Shown piece by piece: positions 8,750 through 17,822 of a stretch of 64,000 bases of DNA. The stretch comes from JAJYVT01 sp035534455 (GTDB lineage: Bacteria > Actinomycetota > Acidimicrobiia > Acidimicrobiales > RAAP-2), in contig DATLRV010000022.1 of assembly GCA_035534455.1 (NCBI GenBank), positions 32,026-96,025 of the forward strand. Reading direction: 5' to 3'. Positions within the stretch are counted from its first letter, which is position 1. Each line of letters starts with the position of its first letter. The notes beneath the pieces were generated by a model. The model was not told where the DNA came from and did not search any database. It saw nothing but the letters and a program-made list of their open reading frames with translations. The translations under genes were made by a program, and so were the position numbers.

Positions 8750-9508
8750 ATGCTGCGCACCTTTGCCGGCGGAAGGCTCTTCGGCACGCGTACGGGCGAC
8801 GGCGACCCCGTGGTGCTCGCCGTCCACGGGTGGGGCCGGTCCCACCGTGACTTCGATGCCGTGCTGCGCCCGGTGGGCCGCCCCGAGCTCGCGGCCGTCG
8901 CGGTCGACCTTCCCGGGTTCGGCGCCACCCCGCCCCCGACCGAGCGGTGGGGAGTGGCCGACTACGCGGCGTCGGTCGCAGCCGTGCTCGACGAGCTCGG
9001 TGAGCCCGTCGTCGTGCTCGGTCACAGCTTCGGCGGTCGTGTGGCTCTTCGTCTCTCGGTCGAGCGTCCGGAGGCGGTGCGAGCCCTCGTGCTCACGGGC
9101 TCGCCGCTCCTCCGCCTCGCACCACCGCGCCGGGCGCCCCTCTCGTACCGCGCGCTTCGGACGGCACGCAGGGCGGGACTCGTGGGCGAGGACCGGATGG
9201 AGCGGGCGCGCCGCCGGCACGGATCGGCCGACTACGCGGCGGCGACGGGCGTGATGCGCCAGGTGCACGGCCGGGTCGTCGTGGAGGACTACGAGGCGGA
9301 CCTCGACGAGGTCCGTTGTCCCGTGACGCTCGTGTGGGGGGACGACGACGCCACAGTCCCCCTCAGCGTCGCGGAGGCCGCACGTGCCCGGCTGGAGCGC
9401 GGGGCGGGGATCGACGTGGATCTCGTCGTGCTACGGGGTGCCGGTCACCTCGTCCCGCTCACGTCCCCCGGAGCCTTGCGCGAGGCGGTGGAGCGGCGCC
9501 TTCGGTGA
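8750..9508 (+). CDS. alpha/beta fold hydrolase
   Basis: 252 aa. The oxyanion region is VHGWGRSHRDF, the nucleophile elbow GHSFGG carries Ser, the acid is in WGDDDATVP and the base in GAGHLVP, so the catalytic triad is complete. ATG 8750 starts just before the first strand of the domain; an upstream GTG at 8561 would add 63 low-complexity residues. The stop overlaps the MurF-like start by 4 bp (GTGA), so the two are translationally coupled. Substrate unknown; a lipid or peptidoglycan-linked ester or amide is suggested only by context. Confidence 0.8.
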   Translation: MLRTFAGGRLFGTRTGDGDPVVLAVHGWGRSHRDFDAVLRPVGRPELAAVAVDLPGFGATPPPTERWGVADYAASVAAVLDELGEPVVVLGHSFGGRVALRLSVERPEAVRALVLTGSPLLRLAPPRRAPLSYRALRTARRAGLVGEDRMERARRRHGSADYAAATGVMRQVHGRVVVEDYEADLDEVRCPVTLVWGDDDATVPLSVAEAARARLERGAGIDVDLVVLRGAGHLVPLTSPGALREAVERRLR

Positions 9509-11070
9509 TCGTCGGCCTCCTCAACGAGACGAGCGGCTCGGCATGGGGCACCTACGGCGCGTGCGTGCTCGCTCTGGTGCCCGCCGGTGCACGGTGGCTC
9601 CGTGTCGCACAGCGCGAGCACTACATCGCCGACTCGGCGAGCCGTTTTGCGCTCCGATGGTGGACGAGCGAACCGGCCAACCTCGCGCTCGGTGCCGTCG
9701 CCCTCGCCGGCGTCGTGATCGGAGGGCTGTGGCCGCTCGCCGCGCTCGCGACGGTCGCGGTCGCGGTCGTCGGCCCGCTCCACCTCTCGGTGCACGGCCG
9801 GACGTCGCCACTCGTGCTCACGAGGCGACTGAAGACGCTCGCCGGCGTGTGGGTCCTCTGCGAAGGGGTGCTGCTCGGGGTCGGGGCCGGGGTGGGCGCC
9901 CCCGTCCCGTTCGCAGCTGCGGGCCTGGTCGCGGCCCCGGCGCTGGTCGACGCAGCGCTCCTCGTGACCGCGCCGTTCGAGCGCCGCGCGTCCGAGCGCT
10001 TCGTCGAGAGGGCGGCTGACCGGCTGCGACGGGTGGCGCCGACGATCGTGGCGGTCACCGGCTCCTATGGCAAGACGTCCACGAAGAACCACATCGCCCA
10101 CCTGGTGGCCGGCTCGAAGAGCGTGGTCGCCACCCCTGCGTCGTTCAACAACCGCGGCGGCCTCGCCCGCGCGGTCAACGAGCACCTCGCCGAGGGCACC
10201 GACGTCTTTGTCGCCGAGATGGGCACCTATGGGCCGGGCGAGATCCGCGACCTGTGCAGGTGGTGCCCCCCGCAGATCTCGGTGATGACGGCGGTCGGGC
10301 CGGTGCACCTCGAACGGTTCGGCTCCGAGGACGCGATCCTCGCGGCGAAGTCCGAGATCACCGAGGGCGCGGCCACGGTGGTCGTCAATGCCGACGACCG
10401 TCGTCTCGCTGCGCTCGGCAGCGTGCTCGACGCCGCCAAGGACGGCCCGCAGGTCGTGCGTGCCGCAGTGGAGGACCCCAACGCCGATGTCCGCGTCCGG
10501 GTCGACGGCGAGCGCGTCACGGTCGTGGTCGACGGGGTCGTCGCCGGCGCGCCGGTGACGCTCCGGCCCGGGATCCAGCCGTCGAACCTCGCCTGTGCCG
10601 TCGCCGTGGCGTTGCAGCTCGACGTGCCGCTGGACGCGGTGCTGGCCCGCATCCCCACTCTCCCGGCAGTCGCCAACCGGCTCACCGCCGACACGTCGGC
10701 CTCGGGGGTCCACGTCATCGACGACACCTTCAACTCGAACCCCGCGGGCGCCCGGGCGGCGCTCGCGCTGCTCGCTGCCGCTGCCGCTGCCGTCGACGGT
10801 CGCAGGGTGCTCGTGACGCCGGGCATGGTCGAGCTCGGTGCCCGCCAGGCGTCGGAGAACGAGACCCTCGCGCAGGCAGCCTGCGAGGTCGTGTCCACAT
10901 TGGTCGTCGTAGGGCTCACCAACCGGCGCGCCCTCCTGCGGGGGGCGGCCGGACTCGTGCCCGTCGTCGTCGTCCGGACCCGGTCCGAGGCGGTCGCGTG
11001 GGTCCGCGCAAACCTTGGACCCGGAGACGCCGTCCTCTACGAGAACGACCTGCCGGACCACTACCCTTGA
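9505..11070 (+). CDS. MurF-like Mur ligase with N-terminal membrane domain
   Basis: 521 aa. About 155 N-terminal residues hold three or four hydrophobic segments (about 15-30, 57-90, 110-130, 133-155), which normal MurF lacks. The ATP-binding site is TGSYGKTSTK (185-194), followed by SFNNRGGLARAVNEHL, MGTYGPGEI and the C-terminal VIDDTFNSNPAGARAAL and GMVELG, all MurF-type. MurF adds D-Ala-D-Ala to the UDP-MurNAc tripeptide, which fits the D-Ala-D-Ala ligase 45 bp downstream. Whether it is the main MurF or an accessory membrane-bound ligase cannot be told without the rest of the genome. Confidence 0.8.
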   Translation: MIVGLLNETSGSAWGTYGACVLALVPAGARWLRVAQREHYIADSASRFALRWWTSEPANLALGAVALAGVVIGGLWPLAALATVAVAVVGPLHLSVHGRTSPLVLTRRLKTLAGVWVLCEGVLLGVGAGVGAPVPFAAAGLVAAPALVDAALLVTAPFERRASERFVERAADRLRRVAPTIVAVTGSYGKTSTKNHIAHLVAGSKSVVATPASFNNRGGLARAVNEHLAEGTDVFVAEMGTYGPGEIRDLCRWCPPQISVMTAVGPVHLERFGSEDAILAAKSEITEGAATVVVNADDRRLAALGSVLDAAKDGPQVVRAAVEDPNADVRVRVDGERVTVVVDGVVAGAPVTLRPGIQPSNLACAVAVALQLDVPLDAVLARIPTLPAVANRLTADTSASGVHVIDDTFNSNPAGARAALALLAAAAAAVDGRRVLVTPGMVELGARQASENETLAQAACEVVSTLVVVGLTNRRALLRGAAGLVPVVVVRTRSEAVAWVRANLGPGDAVLYENDLPDHYP

Positions 11071-11115
11071 CCGCCGACGCCGGGGGCCTCACCGGCGCAC
11101 ACCAGGGAGCGCACC

Positions 11116-12237
11116 GTGGCAGAAGGCACCGCTGATCTCGCCGTCGTGTTCGGCGGCCCCTCACCCGAGCACGACGTGAGCGTGCTGACCGGGCTCCAGT
11201 CCGCCCGCGCACTCGACGCACGGTGCCTGTACTGGACGAAGACCGGCGAGTGGTACGAGGTGGACCGCGGGCTCGAGGCGAGTGCGTTCGTCGACGGCGT
11301 GCCTCGGGGTGCGTCGCGGGTCCAGCTGCTCATCGAGTCGGGGTTCGCGTCCGACGCCTCGCGGTTCGGACGTCCTCGGCCGCTCGGCGTCGACGTCGCC
11401 GTCGTGTGCTGCCACGGGGGACCCGGAGAGGACGGCACGCTGCAGGCCGCCCTGGACCTCGCGGGCGTGCGCTACACGGGTCCGACCGTCGCCGGCGCGG
11501 CGCTCGGCATGGACAAGCTCGCGTTCGCGGCCGTCATCACGCAAGCGGGGCTGCCGGCCCTGCCGCGTGCGCTCCTCGACAAGGCGACGACCGACGTCGG
11601 GTTCGGCCCTCCCTACATCGTGAAGCCGCGGTTCGGCGGTTCTTCGATCGGCATCTCGGCCAACGTCGCCGACCTGCAGACGGCCGTCGCGCTGCTCGAC
11701 GCGAACCGTCACCTCCGGGCGGGTGCGGTCCTCGAGCCGTACCGTGCAGACCTCTTCGACCTCCAGGTTGCGGTGCGGTCCTGGCCGGAGCTCGGGATCT
11801 CGGCGATCGAGCGGCCCCTCCGCACCCCACGCGCGGGCGGGGCGGCGGGGGAGCCGGACATCCTCGGGTACGCGGACAAGTACGTCGGCGGCGAGGGCAT
11901 GGCGAGCGCCCCCCGTGAGCTTCCCGCGAAGATCGACGCGGCGCTCGCCGACACGCTCAAGGAGGCCGCCGCCGTCGTGGCGCGGCGGTGTTCGGTGCGC
12001 GGCGTCACCCGCGTGGACTTCCTCTCCGACGGCCGTGAGCTCTTCGTCAACGAGATCAACACGATCCCGGGATCGCTCGCCCGCTACCTGTGGATCGACC
12101 CGCCTGTGCCGTTCCGCACCCTGCTCGCCGACATGGTCGACGAAGCGCGTCGACGGCCGTCCCACCACTACACGGTGGAGGGTGCCGACGGCACCGTGCT
12201 CAGGGGCGCGGCGTCGATCGCGGCGAAGCTGGCCTGA
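11116..12237 (+). CDS. ddl: D-alanine--D-alanine ligase
   Basis: 373 aa ATP-grasp enzyme. VVFGGPSPEHDVSVLTG is the N-terminal substrate site, HGGPGEDGTLQ and YTGPTVAGAALGMDK follow, then YIVKPRFGGSSIGI for ATP binding and VNEINTIPGS for the metal-binding C-terminus. It joins two D-alanines for peptidoglycan precursors in the cytoplasm. The ADKY segment is present. GTG start, 45 bp after the MurF-like gene, so one peptidoglycan-precursor operon is likely. Specificity for D-Ala rather than D-lactate or D-Ser as second residue was not tested. Confidence 0.9.
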   Translation: MAEGTADLAVVFGGPSPEHDVSVLTGLQSARALDARCLYWTKTGEWYEVDRGLEASAFVDGVPRGASRVQLLIESGFASDASRFGRPRPLGVDVAVVCCHGGPGEDGTLQAALDLAGVRYTGPTVAGAALGMDKLAFAAVITQAGLPALPRALLDKATTDVGFGPPYIVKPRFGGSSIGISANVADLQTAVALLDANRHLRAGAVLEPYRADLFDLQVAVRSWPELGISAIERPLRTPRAGGAAGEPDILGYADKYVGGEGMASAPRELPAKIDAALADTLKEAAAVVARRCSVRGVTRVDFLSDGRELFVNEINTIPGSLARYLWIDPPVPFRTLLADMVDEARRRPSHHYTVEGADGTVLRGAASIAAKLA

Positions 12238-12267
12238 GCTCCTGCGTCGGGCAAGCGCGCCGGCGGC

Positions 12268-14997
12268 TCAGGTCTGCACCGCGCCCGCGCGGGGGCTGTG
12301 GCCTGCGAGCTGAGCCCGCAGCAGGACGTACAGCTGTTCGGAGCGTGCAGAGGGCGTGCCACCGGGGTCGAGCTCGTCCATCCGGCGCTGGCACTCCTGC
12401 CACTCGGCATGGAGGCGAGGGGCGTCCCCGGCGGCGGCCGCCACGCGCATGGCCGCCCGCGTGAGCGCTTCGCCGTAGGGCTCGACCTTCCTCGCCTGAG
12501 CCAGTGCCCAACGGGCGAGGTCGATGTCACCGGACCCGAGCGCGCCGCGCACGAGCGCGCAGGCGCCGTCGACGACGGCGTCGGCGACCCGGCGCTCGTG
12601 GCCCTCGGTTCGCCACCACGCGTATCCCGTGAGCACCCCGCCGAGCGGCTCGCCCTCGACCAGCTGGAGGCCCTCTCGGAGACGTGCGACGGCTTCGGCG
12701 GGGTCGTGTGCGGCCAGGCCGGCACCGAGCAGCACCGGTGCCCGGACCGCGTCGGCGGTCAGCGCGGGGGAGAGGCGGTAGTGGCCCGATCTGGACGCCG
12801 GAGGAAGGAGCGGCTCGCCGTCGGGTCCGGGGCCGAGCGATCGGCGTGCGGCGCCGATCGTGTTGAACAGCGTCTTTGCCGCGGCGTCGGCGTCGGCGGA
12901 GCCGAGGACCCGCGTGCGGAGCCGGTCGCCGGTGACGGGATCCGGCGCGTGCAGGGCGAGGTACGCGACGACCTCCACCGCGCGCCGCGCCCGCTTCGGT
13001 GGCAGGTCGGATCGGAGGCCGACGAGACGCGGGACGCTCGTGAGCAACCGCACCTCTGCCGGTCCGCGGACCGGGACCGCACGAGTGACGGCGGCGTCGT
13101 CGCCCGGTGCGGTCCCGGACCACGAGAAGAGATGGGCGGTGACCCCGGGCTCCTCGGTCGTCGGGTCCGTGACGTGCAGGGTCGCCGTGGCGACCCGGTG
13201 GTGGACCAAGGGCAGGGTGCCGGGCTCGATTCGCGCCGGAGAAGGCTCCGTGAGCTTCCTCACGGCGCTCGTCCACGACCGATCGAGGAGTGGGGGCCGC
13301 ACGGTCAACCCCAAGGGATGCGCGCTCGCTCCGCGCTGGTCCACGATCACGGTGACGTCGGCGTCGTCGACCTGGTCTGTCGCGAGCACCGCGCACGCGC
13401 CTCGGACTGGCGCCGGGAGGTCGTCGGGGTTGCCGACGAACAGCACGCGCGGACCGCCCGGCGAGCTGGTACCCGCCGACTGGCCGGGTTTCCGCGTCTG
13501 CCTCTGTGCGTCGGAGAAGGCGGCGTTGGTCGCCTGTCCGACGTCGTCGGTGACCAGGAGTGCCTCGTGCCAGCTCCACGTCGCGACGCCCGCGCGCATC
13601 GCGAGCAGGAGATCTGCTGCTCGCGGCCCGACCACCGCGACGCAGGCCCCGGCGTCGACCGGGAGGAGCCACGTGCCGCGATCGTCGTCGCCGAGGGGAA
13701 GGAGTGCCGTGCACCACGGCTCGTCTCGCGCCAGGCGGCGGGAGAGGGCCGCGACGTCGAGCGTGGCCGGAAGGTGCCAGGTCCCCGCGTCGGTGCGGGA
13801 CCAGCCCGGGAGACGATCCGGGACGGGTTCGGCGAATCGGACTTCCACCCCGTCGTGGCCGGCGCGCAGCCACTGCACCGGTCCGGGGGTCGGCTGCAGT
13901 GTCCCGAGTGCGTCGCCGAGGAGGCGCGCGGCCGCCTCCACCACGTCCACGAGGGGCACCTCCTCGAACGGGGCGACGAACGTTCCCAACGAGGCGTCAC
14001 GTTCGTCGGGCGCCGGACTCGGTCCGCCCTCTTCGCGGAGGAAGGCCTGGAGGCGACGGAGCTGGCGTGCCCGCCTCGCGAGGAGCCCGGCGACAAGGGC
14101 GCTCACCCCCGCACCGGCGAGCTCCGCAATCGGCAGAAGGGAGCCGACGGGGTCGTGGCTCGCGGCCACGACGCGCGCCGGCGTCGTCTTCTCCGGGGGC
14201 ACCCGCCCGGGGGGCTCCTGGGAGCCGTGGAGCTCTCCCACCTCGACGCCGCGCAGCGCCTGCGCGTCGAGCGCCGGCAGGGCGAGCACCCAACCGGACC
14301 TCAACGCCGTGGGATCGACGAACCGGGTGCCGTCGGCCATGAGCCGGCCGAGGTTGGCCGAGGCGATCGCGTGCCACGCCGACGAATCGCCGTAGTGCGC
14401 GGCCGCGAGCGTGGCCAGGGTGTCGCCAGCGTGCACCGCGACGGCACGCGTCCCCCGTGGTCGCGCCGCGGGTCGTGTGCCCCTTTGGCCGAGTGGCGCG
14501 TGATCCCCTACGAGGGGTCGGACGAGGGGCCGGGCGAGTGGTCGGGCGAACGGTCCGGTGCGTGACCGGGCGGACACCGCGCTGGCGGGCGCGCACGCCG
14601 CGCGCGTCGCCGCGCTGCGGGGTGCGGTCGCCCCCGCGACGGATGCGCCCACACCGAAGAAGGACGACAGCGCGAGGACGCCCAGTGCGATGCGCAGCCC
14701 CAACCGGTCGGTGAGGCGCTCCGCCGCGCCGAGGTCCCGGGTCCGGACGCGGGTGACGGCGGCGCGCAGGATCGGCCACGCGCACGCCGCCCAGGCGCAC
14801 CAGCTCACGACGGCGAGCGCGTCGAAGAGCCCGGTCCACGACAGCACGTCGTGCCCCTCCCAGTGGCGGGGGAGCGGGAGCCCGACGAAGCCGACGAGCA
14901 CGCCGGGCACGGCGACGAAGACGAGGAGCGCTGCCGCCGCGCCAACGCTCGCGTCCCACAGGGCGTGGCGGGTCTGGGAGGTCGCCGCTCCGGCCAT
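12268..14997 (-). CDS. membrane-tethered regulator: TM segments, LysM, SARP-type wHTH-BTAD
   Basis: 909 aa. Hydrophobic segments lie near residues 18-40, 52-80 and 100-124, a LysM domain at about 186-241 (VHAGDTLATLAAAHYGDSSAW), another membrane segment near 284-307, then a long soluble part. Residues about 649-750 look like the winged-helix domain of SARP regulators and about 751-900 the BTAD helical repeats (ALAQARKVEPYGEALTRAAMRV). This reads as a one-component sensor with a peptidoglycan-binding face and a cytoplasmic DNA-binding end; topology is inferred. LysM-BTAD proteins occur in other actinobacteria. It converges with ddl (30 bp apart). Its ATG shares a base with the preceding gene's stop. 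Confidence 0.75.
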   Translation of the reverse strand: MAGAATSQTRHALWDASVGAAAALLVFVAVPGVLVGFVGLPLPRHWEGHDVLSWTGLFDALAVVSWCAWAACAWPILRAAVTRVRTRDLGAAERLTDRLGLRIALGVLALSSFFGVGASVAGATAPRSAATRAACAPASAVSARSRTGPFARPLARPLVRPLVGDHAPLGQRGTRPAARPRGTRAVAVHAGDTLATLAAAHYGDSSAWHAIASANLGRLMADGTRFVDPTALRSGWVLALPALDAQALRGVEVGELHGSQEPPGRVPPEKTTPARVVAASHDPVGSLLPIAELAGAGVSALVAGLLARRARQLRRLQAFLREEGGPSPAPDERDASLGTFVAPFEEVPLVDVVEAAARLLGDALGTLQPTPGPVQWLRAGHDGVEVRFAEPVPDRLPGWSRTDAGTWHLPATLDVAALSRRLARDEPWCTALLPLGDDDRGTWLLPVDAGACVAVVGPRAADLLLAMRAGVATWSWHEALLVTDDVGQATNAAFSDAQRQTRKPGQSAGTSSPGGPRVLFVGNPDDLPAPVRGACAVLATDQVDDADVTVIVDQRGASAHPLGLTVRPPLLDRSWTSAVRKLTEPSPARIEPGTLPLVHHRVATATLHVTDPTTEEPGVTAHLFSWSGTAPGDDAAVTRAVPVRGPAEVRLLTSVPRLVGLRSDLPPKRARRAVEVVAYLALHAPDPVTGDRLRTRVLGSADADAAAKTLFNTIGAARRSLGPGPDGEPLLPPASRSGHYRLSPALTADAVRAPVLLGAGLAAHDPAEAVARLREGLQLVEGEPLGGVLTGYAWWRTEGHERRVADAVVDGACALVRGALGSGDIDLARWALAQARKVEPYGEALTRAAMRVAAAAGDAPRLHAEWQECQRRMDELDPGGTPSARSEQLYVLLRAQLAGHSPRAGAVQT

Positions 14998-15896
14998 CAG
15001 GGAGCCGGGGAGACGACGAGTGTGAACGAGACGCCGGCGGTCGCGCCCGCAGGCAGTCTGAGAGCGACAATGCAGTTCCCGCCCCCGTGTCCGTCGTCGA
15101 GCTCCAGTGACAGCGGCGAGCTCCCGGTGCGTGCACTCGACACGCCGCCGGGACAGGAGATCTCAACCTGTAGCTCTTCCGTGCCGCCCCACGTCGCCAG
15201 GACGGTGACGACACCGCCACCCCCCGCGGCGTAGGACGCGGACGTGGCCGGAGGGGTGATCGCTCCGTGTCCGGGGTATGCGCCGGCCGCCGTCGACCTC
15301 CCAGTCGTGGCCGTGGAGGCGGCGGATGTGTCGCCCGCCGCACCCTGGGCGCCCGAGCCTGCGCCCGGCGTGACGGGCGTCGGGGTCGTTCCCGACGGGG
15401 AGAGCTCGGGCTTGGTGGACGCCGGCGACGTGGGTCCCGACATGCCGGCACCCGCGGTCGCCGGTCCTCCCCCTCCCGTGGGCTCCGAGGTGGACAGCGA
15501 TGCGCCGGGGGATGTGACGAAGATCGCAGCCCCCTGGGGAGGGACGACCTGCACTCCTCGTGCTCGAGAAGACCCGAGTCCCGGCTGCCGGCGTTGCCCG
15601 GCGACCCGGGCGGTCGCCGGGAGGGACGGCCTGCCCGACCCCGCGTGCTCGGCGCGGGGCGAGCCGGTGCCGCTGTCGGTGGCCGGGCGTGTCGCCGGGG
15701 GCCGGTGCGAAAGTCGTGCACCGTGGCCCGTGGCCGTGGTCCGGGGCCCGCTGCCGGACGCGGCGCGGTCGAGCGCGGCAGCGGACGGCGGCCCGCGGTG
15801 ACCGGTCGTGGAGGACAGCGCGGTCACCAGCGCCATGAGCGCGAGCGACACCGCAAGGACGCCCCATGCACGGGAGCGACGACCCGGCTCACCCAT
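14997..15896 (-). CDS. signal-anchored Ser/Thr/Pro-rich exported protein
   Basis: 299 aa, not recognised as a named family. An N-terminal hydrophobic segment (WGVLAVSLALMALVTALSS) follows a short basic stretch and should export or anchor it. The middle is low complexity, rich in Gly, Ser, Thr and Pro. The final 85 residues look like a beta-sandwich module (VLATWGGTEELQVEISCPGG, two Cys). ATG 15896 was chosen because the signal-like segment starts right after it. It overlaps the LysM regulator start by one base, so the pair is probably one operon. Confidence 0.6.
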   Translation of the reverse strand: MGEPGRRSRAWGVLAVSLALMALVTALSSTTGHRGPPSAAALDRAASGSGPRTTATGHGARLSHRPPATRPATDSGTGSPRAEHAGSGRPSLPATARVAGQRRQPGLGSSRARGVQVVPPQGAAIFVTSPGASLSTSEPTGGGGPATAGAGMSGPTSPASTKPELSPSGTTPTPVTPGAGSGAQGAAGDTSAASTATTGRSTAAGAYPGHGAITPPATSASYAAGGGGVVTVLATWGGTEELQVEISCPGGVSSARTGSSPLSLELDDGHGGGNCIVALRLPAGATAGVSFTLVVSPAP

Positions 15897-16106
15897 CGGA
15901 TGCAGAGCAAGGCGTCGGGATGTCGGTCCGGTGCATGCCGCGCCGGTAGGCACCGGCGCGCGGCGCCGCGGTTTCCCCCCTGTCCGTGCCCGGGAGGCAC
16001 GTACCATCCACGGGGAAACACCGTAACGTAGATATGCAACTTTCGTCGCAGCGCCGCCAGGACGCAGAGGGTCGTCGCACCGGCGTCGCGTGGTTCGCCG
16101 GGTCTA

Positions 16107-16865
16107 TCAGGCGAGGAGGGCGGCGACGGCGCGATCGCGGCGTGCGGCGAGGAACCGCCGGGAGTGGCCGGAGGAGGCGGCGAGCTCGGACAGCGAGTAG
16201 CCGAGGACCCTGTGCGCGTACAGCACGACAGCATCGGCGGGGTCGAGGTGGCCCCGTTCCCGGTCGATCGCCTTCGCGAGCTCCTCGGCGTCGCTCGGCC
16301 CGGAGGTGGCGGGTTCCTCGAGGGGCTCGTCCCCCGACGTGAGGTGCTCGGTGCGGTGCAGCGTGTGGTGGCGCCGGATCCGGCGGTGGAGCCGGCACCT
16401 GACCGCCGAGAGCACGTCGAGGACGGCGTACGCGCGGTCCTGCCCGCTCCACTCCTGGACCACCTCCCACGTCGTCGTGATCGCGTCGACCGTGAACGCG
16501 TCCTGGCTGTCCCACTCGCCGTCCTTGCCCCAGGCGAGGCGGCGGCCGACGCCGACGAGGCCAGGGACGAGTGCCTGGACGAGTGCGCGCGAGACGAGCG
16601 GGTGCGCACTCGTCGAACGCAGCACCACCCGGAACAGCGCTGCGGCTCGGTCGCGTTCTGCGGATCCGCGCCCGGTGCGCCAATCGGCCGGGGTCGACCC
16701 GATGAGCGCGTCGACCACGTCGCCGAGATTGCTCGCACCGAGCCTCGCAATGTCCGGCTCCGCCCTTGCGAGGGCCTCGAGGGCGTCGTGCGACGCCGGC
16801 GTTCGACGCAGGGACTCCCAGTCGCGGGCCAGGACGTCGAGGGGCCGGTGTGCGTCGGTCGTCAT
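16107..16865 (-). CDS. sigma-factor-like helix-turn-helix protein
   Basis: 252 aa. The C-terminus (LDPADAVVLYAHRVLGYSLSELAASSGHSRRFLAARRDRAV) resembles sigma region 4, and the central part has long helices like region 2, but no canonical -10 recognition motif is obvious. Such proteins are conserved in actinobacteria as sigma-like regulators. ATG 16865 begins the alpha-helical part; upstream extension is Gly/Arg-rich. It sits 210 bp before the exported-protein gene and could control it. Function inferred only from shape. Confidence 0.5.
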   Translation of the reverse strand: MTTDAHRPLDVLARDWESLRRTPASHDALEALARAEPDIARLGASNLGDVVDALIGSTPADWRTGRGSAERDRAAALFRVVLRSTSAHPLVSRALVQALVPGLVGVGRRLAWGKDGEWDSQDAFTVDAITTTWEVVQEWSGQDRAYAVLDVLSAVRCRLHRRIRRHHTLHRTEHLTSGDEPLEEPATSGPSDAEELAKAIDRERGHLDPADAVVLYAHRVLGYSLSELAASSGHSRRFLAARRDRAVAALLA

Positions 16866-17008
16866 GCCCCGACCGTGCGCGATGGCACTCCCTCCGTCGC
16901 TCCCACCCGCGACGGTCGCGGAAAATACCGTCCGTGACCAGGTGCGATATCCACCGGTTGGGCGATCGAACCTCGGGCGTCGGCTCACGGACCGGTGACG
17001 GTGCCGAC

Positions 17009-17014
17009 TACAGT
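17009..17014 (+). promoter_or_regulatory. candidate -10 element (TACAGT)
   Basis: TACAGT ends 9 bp before ATG 17024, giving an expected transcription start at or next to the start codon. This supports the chosen start of the 130-aa gene. Confidence 0.4.
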
Positions 17015-17023
17015 TCAGCGCAC

Positions 17024-17416
17024 ATGGACATCGAGGACTTCTACGACGCGGATGAGCGACGGCGGAGCTCCGCCGAGGTGGAGTTCGGCCGGGACTGGCG
17101 CGATGCGCACGGTGTCCGCTACGAGCTCAGCTGGGTGGAGGACACCGGCGAGCTCTATGTGATGCGCGAGCCGGTGCCGGTGGAGTGGGCGACACCGTTC
17201 GGCGGGATCCACGTGCGGGGCGCCCACAGCACCGACGAGAAGGAGATCGAGGGGATGAGCGTCGCGGTCGTCGGGACGGTCCCCGCCCGCGACGCCGTCG
17301 AGCAGCTGCTCGGAGGCTGGCAGGAGGCGATCGAGCGTCCCGACAGCGTGGCGTGGCTGGTCGAGCGGCTGCGAGCACGAGGCGTTCTCGTGCCCGACGC
17401 CGCGGTCACACCTTGA
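17024..17416 (+). CDS. conserved hypothetical protein, 130 aa
   Basis: Small soluble acidic protein starting MDIEDFYDADERRR, with WVEDTGELYVMREPVP and a middle part GTVPARDAVEQLLGGWQEAIERPDSVAWL. No family assigned. The composition, a clean start behind a -10-like TACAGT and high GC at third positions support a real gene. It is followed after 4 bp by another small gene, so both are likely one transcript. Confidence 0.6.
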   Translation: MDIEDFYDADERRRSSAEVEFGRDWRDAHGVRYELSWVEDTGELYVMREPVPVEWATPFGGIHVRGAHSTDEKEIEGMSVAVVGTVPARDAVEQLLGGWQEAIERPDSVAWLVERLRARGVLVPDAAVTP

Positions 17417-17420
17417 CCCG

Positions 17421-17780
17421 ATGCGCGTCGTCGTCGATCTCGACAAGGTCGTCGTCGTCTTCGCCGAGATAGAAGACGTGGACACGGTCTCCGTCCTCGT
17501 GACGGCGCCTCCGCTCGCGAGCGCCGCGTCGGATGCGACAGTGCACCGGCTGGCCGACGTCCTCGCTGCGACCAACATCGGGACCCTCGAGCCCGACGGC
17601 ACCGTGCGGCTCCACGCGGACGCCGTCCGCTTCCACGCGGCGGGGCAGGTCGACGAGGACTGGGAGCGGCGCTTCGTCGCCGCATGTCTCGGCGGCGCGG
17701 GAGGCGGCGCGGGAGGCGGCGCAAGCGGCGGCGCGGTCGTGGCGGCGCCCGCGGCGGTCACCTGGCCCACTGCCTCCTGA
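17421..17780 (+). CDS. hypothetical protein, 119 aa, Gly/Ala-rich tail
   Basis: Starts MRVVVDLDKVVVVFAEIEDV. The first 85 residues look like a compact alpha/beta domain and residues 90-110 are a Gly-Gly-Ala repeat (GGAGGGAGGGASGGA) from a GC-rich tandem repeat near 17692-17735. No known family recognised. It lies 4 bp after the previous gene. The tail could be unfolded linker. Confidence 0.5.
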   Translation: MRVVVDLDKVVVVFAEIEDVDTVSVLVTAPPLASAASDATVHRLADVLAATNIGTLEPDGTVRLHADAVRFHAAGQVDEDWERRFVAACLGGAGGGAGGGASGGAVVAAPAAVTWPTAS

Positions 17781-17822
17781 GCGCGCGGCACCGGGTTCGG
17801 CCTCGCCCGTGCCCGGGTCGTG

